Shown one piece after another: positions 11,092 through 22,089 of a stretch of DNA of 64,000 bases (positions are counted from its first letter, which is position 1; the number at the start of each line of letters is the position of its first letter). The position numbers were made by a program, and so were the translations under genes. The notes beneath the pieces were generated by a model. It was not told the origin of the DNA. It did no database searches and saw only the letters and a list, made by a program, of their open reading frames with translations. The stretch spans positions 129,294,655 through 129,358,654 of the forward strand of contig NC_133324.1 of the NCBI RefSeq assembly GCF_042186555.1. Direction: 5' to 3'. Origin of the DNA: Aquarana catesbeiana (taxonomy: Eukaryota; Chordata; Amphibia; Anura; Ranidae).

Positions 11092-12228
11092 TTGCCCAAA
11101 ACAACCAGTGGAAAAGAGTCATCCCAGGGGAGTAGGAAGAGGAAACACAGAAGGAAGAGGAGGGGACCGAAACACAGCTCAGAATCGGCGCAGTGGGAGA
11201 CTAAGGAGTCAGAAAAGACATTAAATAATACTCCTAACTCAGCCTCTATGGATATGAGTATAATTAATCTATCTGACTTCCAATTGGATTCCAACCACAT
11301 TGCACTTCTCCAAAAGGGACTATCTTTTTCCCCCACTGTGCCCATGAATGAATTTGAAGTGTTTAAGGATATTAATTTATTCCTTAGAAAAGTCCTCTTC
11401 AAACTCTGGCACCAAAAAGATCCCGATGATACATCTACCCCAGAATCCAATCTAGACAAAGAGGAAAGAGAGGCCATTAATAATCTAATATCTCTTTTGG
11501 AGGAAAACGCTAATAGCGATTCGGAAACTGAAACTAGTCACCCAATCAGAAGGAAATCTAGTTTGAGAATCAAGTCCACTAAAATGCCAACTTTATCCAA
11601 GCATAAATGGCTTCAACTATTCCTCGATCAAGTCAAACATGATCTTGGAAAGATTAATTGGGAATGGTTGGGATCTAACAACCTAACTGGCCCTGAACGA
11701 AAAGCACTACGGGAATTACAGGAAGCCCCCAATTTGGTGATAAAAAGAAGTGATAAGGGTGGTAATGTGGTCCTACTCAGCGAAAAAATTTATGAGGATG
11801 AAGTACTTAGACTGCTGAGTGACAGTTCGACCTATAAAAAACTGACTGGGACCCCCTTCCCTTCCCTTGTTGACACTTTGAACACCAAACTAAAATTAGC
11901 TATGGAAACTGGCCTACTTACTAAAAAGGAATTTTTATACCTCAAAGTTGAAAACATAACAATCCCTACATTCTATATAATTCCCAAATTGCATAAATCT
12001 TTAACCAACCCCCCAGGGAGACCTATTGTTTCAGCTATCAAGGGTCCCCTCGAAAGAGTGGGTAGATTTGTGCACTCGATGATCAAATACATGGTAACTG
12101 AACTACTTTCTTTTGTCCGGGACAGTAGAGATATACTCCTAAAATTATCCAACTTCACCTTGTCTTCTAATGCCCTACTGGTGGGGATAGATGTGGAAAG
12201 TCTATACACATCGATTCCCCACCAGTGA
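11092..12228 (+). pseudogene. PLE reverse transcriptase, fingers/palm fragment
   Basis: About 378 codons in one frame starting at a TTG codon, so the start is not a true initiation site. It includes a LVIKRSDKGG motif typical of Penelope RT near 11735, the FYIIPKLHK...PPGRPIVS block at about 11971-12035, and motif A ending in YTSIPH just before the TGA at 12226-12228. The same frame continues beyond the stop, which argues for a point nonsense mutation rather than a real terminus. Confidence 0.88.
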
Positions 12229-12759
12229 GGTATCCAAGCTACCAAAACCTTTTTAGACACTTATCATCCATTACTTGGAGCCCATAATGAATTCATTATA
12301 GAATTATTGGAGTTCATGTTGGGCAATAATTTCTTTCAGTTTCTTGGGAGGTTTTACCAACAAATTAGAGGTACCAGTATGGGCGCCCCTTGGGCCCCTT
12401 CCTATGCCTGTCTCCATCTAGGACTATGGGAGGAGGAGGTCGTGTACAAGTCCTCGATGTACCTTGACCACTGCGCGCTGTGGTTAAGGTACATCGACGA
12501 CGTACTCATGGTATGGGAGGGCACAGTAGAACAACTTTTGGAATTTTTGTCCCAATTAAATAATAATGAAAGGAATATTCATTTAATATATTCCTATTCT
12601 GCTGACGCCCTCTCATTCCTTGATTTACAAATCACCAGATGTGGAAGCAGGATAGCAACAAGTACCTTCAGAAAGGAGACAGCAGCTAATACCCTCCTCC
12701 TGGCACAGAGTCATCATCCAAAGTCGCTGATCAGGGGAATACCCACGGACAATTTTTAA
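12229..12759 (+). pseudogene. PLE reverse transcriptase, palm/thumb fragment with YIDD
   Basis: Same frame as the preceding fragment. It has QIRGTSMGAPWAPS near 12360-12400 (RT motif B), then RYIDDVL with the catalytic aspartates at 12496-12501, then FLDLQI. The frame closes at TAA 12757-12759. A GQFLRIRRNCS-type continuation is in the next frame from about 12745, so a one-base deletion near 12740 explains the shift. Confidence 0.9.
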
Positions 12760-13306
12760 GGATCAGGCGAAACTGCTCGGAGGAGGACCAATTCCTAACT
12801 GAAGCACATGAGATGTATAAAAGATTTAGGAAAAGAGGGTACTCACATAATTCCCTTAAAAAAGCCAAAAATAATGCATTTAAAACTAAACGTGAGGACC
12901 TCCTAACCACACAGAAGAACCCCCAAGAAACGGACAAATCACATTGTGACTTTCCCAGAATCATCACCAGGTTTGGCTCGCAATGGACCAAAGTCCAGGA
13001 GATCCTAAACAGACACTGGCATATTCTTAAATCGGCACCCCTCATTACTAACATAATTAGCCCTAGACCACTGCTTACGGCCAAAAGGGCACGTAATCTG
13101 GGAGATGCTCTGGTTCATTCAGAGTATACTAGAACGATCAACAAAAACTGGCTTACCGAGAGAAAAACCCCTCCAGGAATGCATGCATGCGGATACTGCA
13201 ACATATGCAAATACCTACATCACACTGATGTGTTTGCTAACCCAAGGGGTGGCAATGACTATCGAATCAAAAATTTATTAATTGTTCAACGACACGTGTC
13301 ATATAT
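12745..13306 (+). pseudogene. PLE thumb/linker fragment with Cys cluster
   Basis: The open frame runs to TAG 13338-13340. It covers the basic linker between RT and endonuclease and includes a CGYCNIC motif near 13187-13215, the CxxC-type putative zinc ligand set seen upstream of GIY-YIG in Penelope proteins. The frame drifts into nonsense after a TA-repeat near 13297, where an indel moves the coding frame to that of the endonuclease. Confidence 0.82.
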
Positions 13307-13636
13307 ATGCTCACGTGTCCTTGTAATAAAAACTACATAGGAAAAACCAAACGTCAACTCCGAATTAGGATTAGTGAACACATCAGTGGCATTAGGAATA
13401 AAACAAAGAACAAGGATGATGATAGACCTATTCCAGTACATTTTGCCAAATTCCACGATAGCAATCCAGCAGGTCTTACAGTTAAAGGGATCTATGTGCT
13501 TAATCTGCCCCCTAGAAGGGGCCATTTTGACACTATACTCCTGCAAAAGGAGAAAATGTGGACGTACTATCTAGATTCTTTAACCCCTAAGGGGTTAAAC
13601 ACCGAATGTAGTTTACAACCCTTTTTAGAAACATAA
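13307..13636 (+). pseudogene. PLE GIY-YIG endonuclease domain
   Basis: The YIG of the second signature lies at 13334-13342 in the context NYIGKT, followed by RQLRIRISEH with the conserved Arg and His. The Glu/Trp/Tyr-rich C-terminal part (KEKMWTYYLDS) lies near 13551-13580. It nicks target DNA to prime reverse transcription. The domain is complete as far as I can see and ends at TAA just before 13637, but it is out of frame with the linker. Confidence 0.88.
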
Positions 13637-13736
13637 CCAATTTTTCTTAAATTTGGGGGTAAAATCCCTATTATAAATACTATCTTGAATAATTCACTCT
13701 TTCCATGGCTGGTTTTTAAATCATTAAAGTACCCTT

Positions 13737-13920
13737 TTCCCTTATTGTTTTCCCACATTTCCCCTTCCCCCCCTCCCCCTTTTTCCTCCCCCCCTTTTCA
13801 CCCCTTCCTTTTCCTTCTTTTCCCCCCTTCCCCCCCCTCTTTATCCCCCTTCCTCCTTTTTCTTTTTCTTTTCCCCCTTTCCTTCCCATTCTTCCCTTTC
13901 ATGTCCCCGTTTCTATCTCG
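13737..13920 (+). repeat. Pyrimidine-rich tract in PLE 3' UTR
   Basis: Nearly pure C/T sequence directly after the polyprotein stop. It could expand by slippage. The 80-residue Pro/Phe/Ser open frame across it is composition-driven. Confidence 0.85.
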
Positions 13921-14080
13921 TAAATAGTTAATATCGCTATTCTAATTATGTAATTAGAGTGTATGCTTTGCTTGCTGAATGATTTACACTGAGGGGCTAA
14001 GGTTGACATCTAGTGGATACAAGCAGTATTTGCAGCCTCTACTATCTATTTAAGCTCACCACACTTGACCCCTCCTAGCT

Positions 14081-14120
14081 CTAAGGAAACCAGCGTCCAT
14101 TGGCTGGTGAAACGCGTCAG
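14081..14120 (+). other. Hammerhead-ribozyme-like motif in PLE
   Basis: CTAAGGA (14081-14087) differs at one position from CUGANGA. AACCAGC and GGCTGGT can pair as stem II across a 7-base loop. GAAA follows at 14109-14112, then CGCGTC, the short stem III plus GUC-type cleavage triplet seen in minimal hammerheads of Penelope elements. The GAAACGCGT core and following AGCTG recur at 39356-39370. Hammerheads in Penelope elements are established; activity here is inferred and the G-to-A core change may inactivate it. Confidence 0.6.
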
Positions 14121-14549
14121 CTGTGTGACGTCAGCTCATCCTTGGGAGCCGCGCGTAATTTGATCTGACTTATCCTCACACGGATCCAACAGCTGATGTC
14201 AGCTTTCCCCTGCAGCCACGCACCATACAGCAAGAACGGCGCTTCAGCGGCTCCACAGTGAGGGACGGCTCCTTACCAACCTACACTCCTAGTGAGCCAT
14301 AAAGAAGCATTTGTCCACAGAGAGACTTTAACACCAAGGACCATTACAGTCTGACGACGGACACAGTGCAGTTAGTGAGATCCTCCCACTCCACTCAGCA
14401 CTTCAAAAAACGTATGTCAGTTTTCTTCTGTGTCTCCTTAATGTTGTCTCCATGGACATTTATTTTGCTGCCTATGTAGATGATTCTATAATTTTCCTTG
14501 CTGCAACCTGGAAAGCGCTTGCAATCTACTTATCAGCTGTGGTTTAAAC

Positions 14550-15014
14550 AATCACTGAGTGCAATGATCCCTTGAGAGATCGCTCCATCTATGGTCTATA
14601 CTCTATAATTTATCGGATAGTCAGATCACCCACCCATTTACATCACCTCAAAATTAATGGTATAGGACTGTTCCTGCCCAACTGGATACTCTGTATTAGG
14701 AATACTCTCCACCAATAATTGCCATTCCTACTGTGCAGGACTGTCTTTAATTTACTATACCCCATTACGCAGTGTGCATGATGCGTATGAGTGGGTGTGT
14801 AGCCGTGGCTCCCATTTGTTTTTAATATCCCCTGTGACAACCTTGTCCAATTTTTAATTGGTTTGTGGTAACCGTCTGTCCATATTGCTAATTTTTCACT
14901 TTTTGTACTATTAATTGGTTTATTTTTTGGTAATTAATAAAGCTGGTTTTGTATTCACATTAGTGTTCTCTGTTGACCCACTTTAGAGAAATCCTCTTTT
15001 TCTCCTGTTTTTTC
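14550..15014 (+). repeat. 3' terminal copy (pLTR-like) of the PLE
   Basis: Sequence repeated at the 5' end both inverted and direct. Contains AATAAAGC near 14936, a possible poly(A) signal. It ends in CTCCTGTTTTTTC just before the right TSD. Confidence 0.88.
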
Positions 15015-15029
15015 CTCATGGTGCTGGCT
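15015..15029. repeat. Right 15-bp target-site duplication of the Penelope element
   Basis: Identical to 9335-9349. Confidence 0.93.
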
Positions 15030-15126
15030 GTCAGGATACAATAGCTACAGCAGAAGGTTCGTCCACTCAAGCTGTGTGGTAGTAAGGAGCAATCTGTGTG
15101 TAAATCTATATGTATGGCCAGCTTTA

Positions 15127-16840
15127 GATGTCAGTATAGTATTATCAGATCAGTGAAAGATAATTGATTGGTAACCTTCAGCTTCAACACTTTGTTCTTT
15201 GTGTAGTGCGTGTTTTAACTACATTTTGTGCGTGTTTTAACTACATTTTAACTTTATATCTTATCTGATATAAACACAGCCAATATTTTTAACTCTCCAG
15301 CATCATTTATTAATATAACTCATAAAACTTGCATGAAGCTGTGCAACTGATTTGTAGATAGTTTCATGGACCTGAATGTATTTGTGGTAGAAAATTGCCA
15401 AGCTCTTTTGTATACTGCAGTGCAAAGTTATAGTCTTTTCTGCCTTTGAAGTATGGTGTGCTAACAATGTTAGTATAATTTAGCTGTAGACAATAGTAAA
15501 CACATTGCGGTCCAGCTGCGGAGGGAACGGTCATTTCCCTGGGCCTCATTTAGGTGATTTTTCCTCATGTAAATTTGAAGATCTCGACGGTTCCACATCA
15601 AAGCGCTAATAATGTGGTATTCCTGGAATGAGTAGGGAGAAGTTTTACCACCCATCCTCTGTCCTTTAGAGAAGAGTAAATGCAGTACTATAATTATCCT
15701 GACTGAGAATGGGGAATGTCACTGATCCACAATGCATAGTGTATTTCGTCTTCATGGTTCATTAGATGCCATTGTTCACTCAGTTATGAAATATCTGTTC
15801 TTTCAATTCCCTTGTATGGTAAGTAGAATCTGATTTTTGGATACTGTATTCAACACTATTTAATTTTTGTTGCCAGAACAAGGAATAAATTGACTTCATC
15901 TTCCAACACTGTCATGCTGTTTATTCTAATAACATATTATACATGTAGCTCATGTAATTATGTTTGTTCTGAGATTTTATTGTAAGGTAAAGAAACCAAT
16001 ATTCTTAAAGAAGAAGTAGCATGACTAGGGTAGCTCAGAGTTCGCCACCAGACTCTTACATAACCCTTCTAAACTGCACCCCCCTTTACCCCAATAAAAC
16101 GCATAACACAAAGTCGAGTTAAATAGCTGCCGGGCCTTTTATTAAACAAAATAAGTAATAAATAACAAATAAATAACAATAACATTAACAAAACATTAAT
16201 GTCCCCAGCTGCAAAACACTGACTCAGGGACATTAACACTTGACCACAGACCTTACAGGTCTACCATTACCTGGTCCCTCTTATTGGACCAGGACATCAT
16301 ACCAGAGGACATCATACCAATGATGGTTCCCCACTTGTATCCCACCAACAGATTTCTAACCCCATCCAAGGGGTCCCAACCGCCATCTCACTACCTACAT
16401 ACCTCCAACCTACTACTCTATCTCAGGGAGGCAGGAGGGGACGTTCATCTGATGGCCTCCCAACTCCGATTGTTACTGTCCCACCCCTTCCTACAGTCTA
16501 CTCAGCTACGCTCCTCCCCATCACCCCGTCTCCTCAACCAATCACGTAAGTAAACCTCACATCTTTCCCTTTGAACACGTTAATTCTATGCTGTCTGGTT
16601 CCCCTTCCACCCTGTCATGCCAGCCCTATGTTTCATTCGTTCCTCATAGCTCCAGGCCTTCCTTTTGATATATTTTGTCTTGTTAAGTGCATGCCTGCGA
16701 AATAAATGTGTAACTGCATCCTTTATTACCTCTCATGGAGAACACAGTATTTCCCATGGCAATGCCTTGATCTGTTTTATTTCTCCAGGTGGATAACTCT
16801 ATCTTTGTTCAGACATTATCCTGGGTCACCATCTGCTTCC
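15127..16840. other. No recognised gene
   Basis: Low-complexity and AT-rich patches, for example AATAACAAATAAATAAC-type repeats near 16145-16195. No element boundary or convincing coding frame. The 89-codon frame at 16284-16553 has no domain. Confidence 0.5.
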
Positions 16841-16843
16841 TAA

Positions 16844-17190
16844 AGCCCCGTACACACAGAATGTCGGGAAGCATTTGCCAGTTCAAAAAAAATAACCAAA
16901 AAACGACCGACATTCTGCCCGTGTGTATGTCGGTTTGTTTGTTTGGCCAGCTTCTGTCGGACTTGCATGCTGGAAAACCAGCAGCCGCCCTACTCTAGAT
17001 GAGCACTCTCAGCCAATGGCAGAGAGTGCTGATCAGAAGGTTCTGGCGGGGGGGCCGTCCCCCTGTCAGAACACAACAGCTCAGTGGGGGAGATCGCTGG
17101 ACTAACCTCCCATGGTTAGTACAGTGGCTCTGACCGGAGCTGTCATGTTTTTTTTGTGCAACCCGCTGGGTTGCATGAAAAAAACTGCAA
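16844..17190. mobile_element. MITE fragment, left end present, right end lost
   Basis: Starts AGCCCCGTACACACAG after TAA (16841-16843). The interior (GCATGCTGGAAAACCAGCAG and GGCCGTCCCCCTGTCAGAA) is the same as in the complete copy at 42596-42933. That copy ends GTGTGTACTAGGC, but this one runs into another GTACACAC-ended MITE at 17191. Either that MITE replaced the right end or the two now form a chimera with outer ends at 16844 and 17622. Confidence 0.75.
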
Positions 17191-17622
17191 TGCAGCGTAC
17201 ACACAGGCGGACTTTTTGACTGGACTGGTCCGACGGTCTATCCGACAGACTTTCGGCGGACTTCCGACGGACTTTCCGAACAAACGGACTTGCCTACACG
17301 CGATCCCACCAAAGTCCGACGGATTCGTACATGATGACGTACACCGGATTAAAATAAGGAAGTTGATAGCCAGTAGCCAATAGCTGCCCTAGCGTCGGTT
17401 TTAGTCCGTCGGACTACAGACAAGCGGACTTTTCGATAGACACTGGGTCCGACGGAGTTCCGACGTAAAGATTTGAAACATGTTCCAAATCTAAAGTCCG
17501 TCAGATTTTCGACTGAAAAAGCCTGCTGCAGGTCCGATGAAGCCCACACACGGTCTAATTGTCCGCCGGACTTAGTCCGTCAGACCAGTCCGGTTGACAA
17601 GTCCGCTCGTGTGTACGCGGCA
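17191..17622. mobile_element. PIF/Harbinger-like MITE
   Basis: Left end TGCAGCGTACACACAGGCGG, right end CCGCTCGTGTGTACGCGGCA, followed by TAA at 17623-17625. The interior is full of GTCCGACGG and CCGTCGGAC strings that make it a loose foldback. Same terminal family as 8517-8950. Confidence 0.78.
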
Positions 17623-17625
17623 TAA

Positions 17626-18510
17626 GTGTTGTGGAAATTTTATTAAGATGTATTCAATATGTATTGTCACAGTGTCTCCCAGTGTTAGTTCTGCTGCAGG
17701 AGCGGGCCAGGGCAGACTGACGCCAGTTGAGACCTGTTTGGTAGTGAAAAGTTTCCTGAGGTTGCATAGAAGTGTTTGCAGAGTGGGGATATGTCCGCCG
17801 GCGAAGGGCCCCTGTGCAATGCACAGACAATCGTCTGGAGGGGGGAATGTGTTCACTCTGTGAAGACATTATTGGTTATGGGGGGATGTATGCTCTTGTC
17901 TCTCTGTGTGTCTGATCAGCACATGGAGGGGCTGTGGCGTGGCCCTGCAGATAATCTCCCATCCACAGGAATGGTAGAATAATCTGGGTATGCGTTGCTC
18001 TCTGAACAATGCAGAATAAGGATTCACGCCAATGGTAAAAATGGGAGTCTTTGAGTGCATTTTGGTCTGGGACAGCGTTCATGATTTCTAAGGCCAGCCA
18101 TGTGGCTTTCTTTGTCTAGCTGAAGAGCATGGCTTACAGGGGGTGGGAAATCATACACACTGCCCCTGCACAGACATGGCCATACATTCCCCTAGTCATT
18201 GTTCATTGGTTGAGATTTGTATAACTCCTCCTGTTTGCCTGTGCTTGATTGACTGATTGTGAAGCTACCAAGCTCTATTGTTTTGACTATGCAAAGTACT
18301 ATAAATAAACAGAACGCCCATGGACACAGAAGTCTTCCTGTGGAGCTAAGAATGTGAGGAGGGGGGCTATGTCTGTTTTACTCGGGAAACAGGGTTGTAT
18401 TAAGATGCATTATACCAAAGAACTGAAAAGTGCACGTATTAGCGCAGGAGACATGGATTATGAATAGCGTATAGGGAAACCTCAATGTTAGTGTGTACCC
18501 GGCTTTAGAC
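17626..18510. other. No recognised gene
   Basis: Unassigned. Near 18490-18506 the string GTGTGTACCCGGCTTTA looks like the right end of another MITE abutting the element at 18514, but I could not find its left end. Confidence 0.45.
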
Positions 18511-18909
18511 TTAAGGTGGGTACACCCTATGAGAAAATCGGAAGAAAATTCCGTACCAGGCAGGATCATTCTATTTTCGTATAGTGTGTAAACAACTTTC
18601 AACATCCAATCTGATTCAGACTTTCCAAACAAAGATTTCCGAAGAGACCAACTCCAAAAAATCAGATACGAAAGACTGCACATGATCAGAAACAATAAAC
18701 AACCAAAAAAAAGCCTTTGTTGCAGTGGCGCCAGGAGGGGGGCCTGGAGCCCCGAATGGGTCCCCCCGAAAAGCCCCGAGTCTCGGCCATTTATAAAACA
18801 ATTATTAGCCCTGAGTCACCCAAGAGAGTGTATCGCCGCACTGCGCATGACCGGGGATCGATCCGAGCAGCGAGCACAAATTAGGTCACGTGGGCGCCTA
18901 ACTTCCAAG

Positions 18910-19085
18910 TCTATTGGATGTCACACGGTCCCGCTCGTGATCCCGGCATTGGACCAGTGAGACATCCATCATAGGCGCTGCCATGTCCAGGAGGCGCCGC
19001 CTCCTGGACTCGGCAACGCCTATGATGGACATCACACAGGTCCAATGAATGCTGGGACCGCGGGACATGTGAAGTCCATCATGAG
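18910..19085. repeat. GC-rich palindrome
   Basis: Inverted arms meet at GGAGGCGCCGCCTCC near 18998. CATCCATCATAGGCG pairs with CGCCTATGATGGA, and GGACTTCACATGTCCCG-type flanks extend the match. Confidence 0.8.
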
Positions 19086-19372
19086 AGCTGCAGGCTCCAG
19101 AAGGCGGGAATTATAATGCGCCCCCCCCGCGTCACTGTAAGAAGATCCCACTCGGGTGGGCGGCTCAGCTCTCCTGTTCTGTCCTCCTCTCCTGCCCTTC
19201 TGCTCTGTCATGTCCTCCTCTCCTGCCCTCCTGTCCTGTGTCCTGTCATGGCTCTGGCCGTGGCTGCCTGGAGTGCCTGCTCAGCAGGCCCTGCTGTCTA
19301 CTCTACTGTGATGGGCGTGCAGCCACACACTACGGCTGAGCTGCAGGAGGAGGTCAAGTCACCTGAAGTCCG

Positions 19373-19672
19373 GTCAGGTAGGTCAGTGTGGGTCAGTGTA
19401 TGTCAGGTAGGTTAGTGTGTGTCAGGTAGCTCAGTGTGTGTCAGGTGGGTCAGTGTAGGTCAGTGGTGTGTCAGGTAGGTCAGTGTGTGTCAGGTAGGTC
19501 AGTGTGTGTCAGGTAGGTCAGTGTGTGTCAAGTAGATTAGTGTGTGTCGGGTAGATTAGTGTGTGTCAAGTAGGTCAGTGTGTGTCAGGTAGGTCAGTGT
19601 GTGTCAGGTAGGTCAGTGTATGTCAGGTAGGTCAGTGCGTGTCAGGTAAGTCAGTGCGCGTCAGGTAGGTAA
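19373..19672. repeat. 19-bp minisatellite
   Basis: About fifteen copies of TCAGGTAGGTCAGTGTGTG with point variants (GTGTA, GTGCG, AGTAGATTAG). Confidence 0.9.
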
Positions 19673-20345
19673 CACCCCCCCCGTGCCGGACTCGGACTTC
19701 AGACTGAAGCCCCTGGTCTTCTTGCCACCTAGCAACCCCCCTGCTTTGTTGTATCCTTCCTCGGTTCCGATTTACTGTGAAACATCGAGGAAAACCAGAC
19801 GATCGTTTGCCCGGTTTGCTTATAGTGTGTACCCACCTTTAGACTGTAATGCTGACTCAGAGATGACTTAATCACGTAAATGCTGGTCCAAGACGTACAG
19901 GGGTACTTCAGCTTTGAGGGCAAATACAACCAACTAGCCCTGTCCTGCTAGAAACAGATTTCTGTGGACCGAGGAAAATTTACTATGCACGTGTGCCATG
20001 GAATCTCACAGATTGGTGAGTTTGGTGACACGTGATTGTTCCTTAACTATATGCTTATTTCGAAACACCTTCACTTTTTCACACCTTCCAGCACCAGCTT
20101 CCTTTACGAATTAGGCAGTTGAGCTGTGGTTTTACTGCCCCCTGACCACTTGCCTGCACACTGACATGCAGTCGCTCAGGGCTGCACATATGCTACACAC
20201 ACGATGCTGTGCTTTGTGGCCATAGCAAAAGAATTTACACAGCGTGACACATTTGGCAGGTGTTACCACTGCCAAACGCGACATTACAAGTTTATGGGGC
20301 AACTGCAGCATGTATAAGGTCACAACAAGAACTAAGGGTCCAATT

Positions 20346-20400
20346 TAAGCTGACCATACACATTACATTTTGATTGTTTTGGATTCTTCGCTGCCAGACA
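20346..20400 (+). mobile_element. Left end of an AGCTG.CCATACA MITE
   Basis: TTTAAGCTGACCATACACA resembles the terminus at 9159 with a TTA in front. No matching right end was found nearby, so only the end is reported. Confidence 0.4.
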
Positions 20401-20479
20401 TTTATCTTCCCCAACATTTATGTTTAAGAACTGCACCGTTATGTTGTTGCTCCTGCCAGTTTACTCTTTATTGTATGCA

Positions 20480-20860
20480 ATGTTTTGTATTTGGTTGCAC
20501 TCTGCTCTTTATACCTTGTAACCGTGTGTATTACGCCGGGATGGCTTAGGGGGGTGGTGTGTAGGCAGGTAGTGGTTAACGCTGCCCCAGCCAGGAAGTT
20601 GGGAGTTCATTGTGCTTCCCAGGTTTTCTTGGTGGGTTTTCCTGGGTCTGACCCCCCCGGTCCTGTGACCTATAAAAGGGACAGAGGCTCAGACCTTAGG
20701 GGGCTGCCTAGGGAGTTCTTGTTGCTGGTTCAGTTCTGGGTGGTCTGGTCTGCCTGGACCCATTCCCTGCCGCCAACGGAGTCTGGATGTCCAGTGATGT
20801 GCCGAAGTCAGAGTTTCCACTGCCCAGGAGGATTGCTGGAGCTTGCTCCCTCCTAAACAT
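20480..20860 (+). promoter_or_regulatory. LTR-like promoter region with TATA box
   Basis: A GC-rich block contains CCTATAAAAGGGACAG with TATAAAAGG at 20671-20679, set as in LTR or polymerase II core promoters. The open frame of 123 codons across it has no domain. I cannot find LTR termini, so this is a weak call. The remaining parts of 19842-22089 hold nothing recognised. Confidence 0.3.
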
Positions 20861-20989
20861 GCCAACCATAGACTCTACCACAGATGGACTCTTTCCAATG
20901 CATGTATGCTGGGGCAGCCACAAGCCGGAGTTAGGGATTAGGAACGTTATGGAAATGTTTGCACTTTATTTTGGACTATAGTCTGTTTT

Positions 20990-22089
20990 CGTCATCATGT
21001 TAAAATGATCAATTTGTAAAACATCCTATTCAGTTTAAAACAGAAATGAAAGTCATGAAAAGTGAAAGCAATTTTTGTATAGATATAAAAATATAAAAAA
21101 TATATTAAAAATTCCTTTTTTCCATTCAGTTCTCAGCTGCATTAGAGCTGGAGGAGGAGAAGCAGCAAAACACTGGGTTACCTGTTCACAACATAATTAA
21201 AGAACTGACCATGGTGTGCGCTCCTGCTTAGTGTGGTCAGTTTTTAATAGGAAACTAGAGGAACTGGCAGGAACACCAGGGACTTCACACAAAGGAAGCA
21301 ATACAAAGGGAACAGGATACTTTCTCACAAAAGTACATGGCACGACAGGCACATATCAGGAGTATGAGGTTTCGGGGTAACAAACTTTGCCTCTGCCTAG
21401 TCTGAAGTTACAATGCAAGTAACCAACACACATAGTCTACAGCTCGGGTCACTGAACACATTGGGGTATGAAGATAATGATTACAAGAGATAATACATTG
21501 TAAAGATACAGTAGTTACCAAGGGTAACGAAGGTCCCTTTAACAGCCTGTCGTAAGCTTGTACATGTGGCAGGTGAGATGGCCTCTTTCAGCGAGGTAGA
21601 TGTCGGCACTCCTTCAGCAGCAATCTGTCTCCCATAGCAACGGAAGCAGATCTGCACCACCAAGGCCCTCATCCTGTACACAGGTACGGAAGCGAAAGAG
21701 TTAAGTGAAGTACACGCATGGAGTCCTCTCTAGGTGCAAGGCGGGTCCCCATACGGATACTGGGAGAGAGTTTGTGGTGGTGATAAGCTGGACAGGTGGA
21801 GAGGGCAAGGGCTCTCCGTGTCCCTCCTAATTGCACAAGTGGCCCTAGTGGTGTAAAGTACATCGAGAGAGTTTAATGGAATTTATCAGTTCAAAGTAAA
21901 GGTACTCCCTGTATATGGCAGTGACCTCATCCAAAATGCCTAGCGTAGCCCAGAAGAACCCACCCTGGGGTAGGCCACTCATGTGACTCTTGCTTGGCGC
22001 CCAACAAGAAGGGGAACATAGAGCATTTGACCACTACCTCATCACCTTACCCTTTACAGATAAGATCTAATTTTCTTCATCAGCATTGG
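20990..22089. other. No recognised gene
   Basis: Unassigned AT-moderate sequence with only short open frames on both strands. Confidence 0.5.

Larger units (their letters stand above)
10365..13636 (+). pseudogene. Penelope RT plus GIY-YIG endonuclease polyprotein, disrupted
   Basis: The enzyme would copy element RNA at a target nicked by its own endonuclease. Visible domains in order: N-terminal charged region, RT palm with motifs near 11971 (PKLHK), 12187 (motif A, GIDVESLYTSIPH) and 12490-12501 (YIDD), thumb and linker with a Cys cluster near 13187-13220, and GIY-YIG nuclease at 13307-13636. Frame changes occur near 11040-11060, between about 11180 and 11240, near 12740 and near 13295. One TGA stop lies at 12226-12228. 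The catalytic landmarks are still readable, so decay is moderate. The first ATG in the N-terminal frame is at 10410; the frame opens after a stop at 10353. Confidence 0.9.
9350..15014 (+). mobile_element. Complete Penelope-like retroelement (PLE), 5.67 kb
   Basis: The insertion is bounded by a perfect 15-bp TSD. It encodes relics of the diagnostic Penelope protein: a reverse transcriptase with a YIDD active site, a Cys-rich linker and a C-terminal GIY-YIG endonuclease. The order at the 5' end is an inverted terminal copy (9350-9936), then a direct terminal copy (9940-10290), then the coding region. The matching 3' terminal copy lies at 14550-15014. Such inverted and direct terminal repeats are typical of Penelope insertions. 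The coding region is broken by one stop and several frameshifts, so this copy is dead, yet the ends are intact. It sits inside an older MITE. Confidence 0.93.
9159..15123. mobile_element. MITE (AGCTGGCCATACA ends) split by the Penelope element
   Basis: The left end AGCTGGCCATACAGGG and the right end TGTATGGCCAGCT are inverted, with TTA at 9156-9158 and 15124-15126. Removing the Penelope element and one TSD copy leaves about 285 bases, a normal MITE size. This MITE was therefore in place before the Penelope element arrived. The same terminus recurs at 57499 and in part at 20346. Confidence 0.75.
18514..19838. mobile_element. PIF/Harbinger-like DNA element, 1.3 kb, TTA TSD
   Basis: Ends AGGTGGGTACAC and GTGTACCCACCT are perfect 12-base inverted repeats, flanked by TTA at 18511-18513 and 19839-19841. 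The interior holds a GC-rich palindrome and a 19-bp minisatellite, which may be secondary insertions. A CAGTGGCGCCAGG string at 18724 resembles a hAT end, but no partner was found. No transposase. Confidence 0.72.

Noticed and set aside
11052..11477. 141-codon minus-strand frame opposite the Penelope RT
   Set aside because: Shadow of the RT coding strand, which carries the recognisable motifs.
18724..18745. CAGTGGCGCCAGG as the start of another hAT element
   Set aside because: No matching right end or 8-bp duplication found downstream.
20485..20981. Open frames of 123 and 64 codons as a host exon
   Set aside because: No domain or splice context. The block looks like an LTR or promoter sequence with a TATA box.
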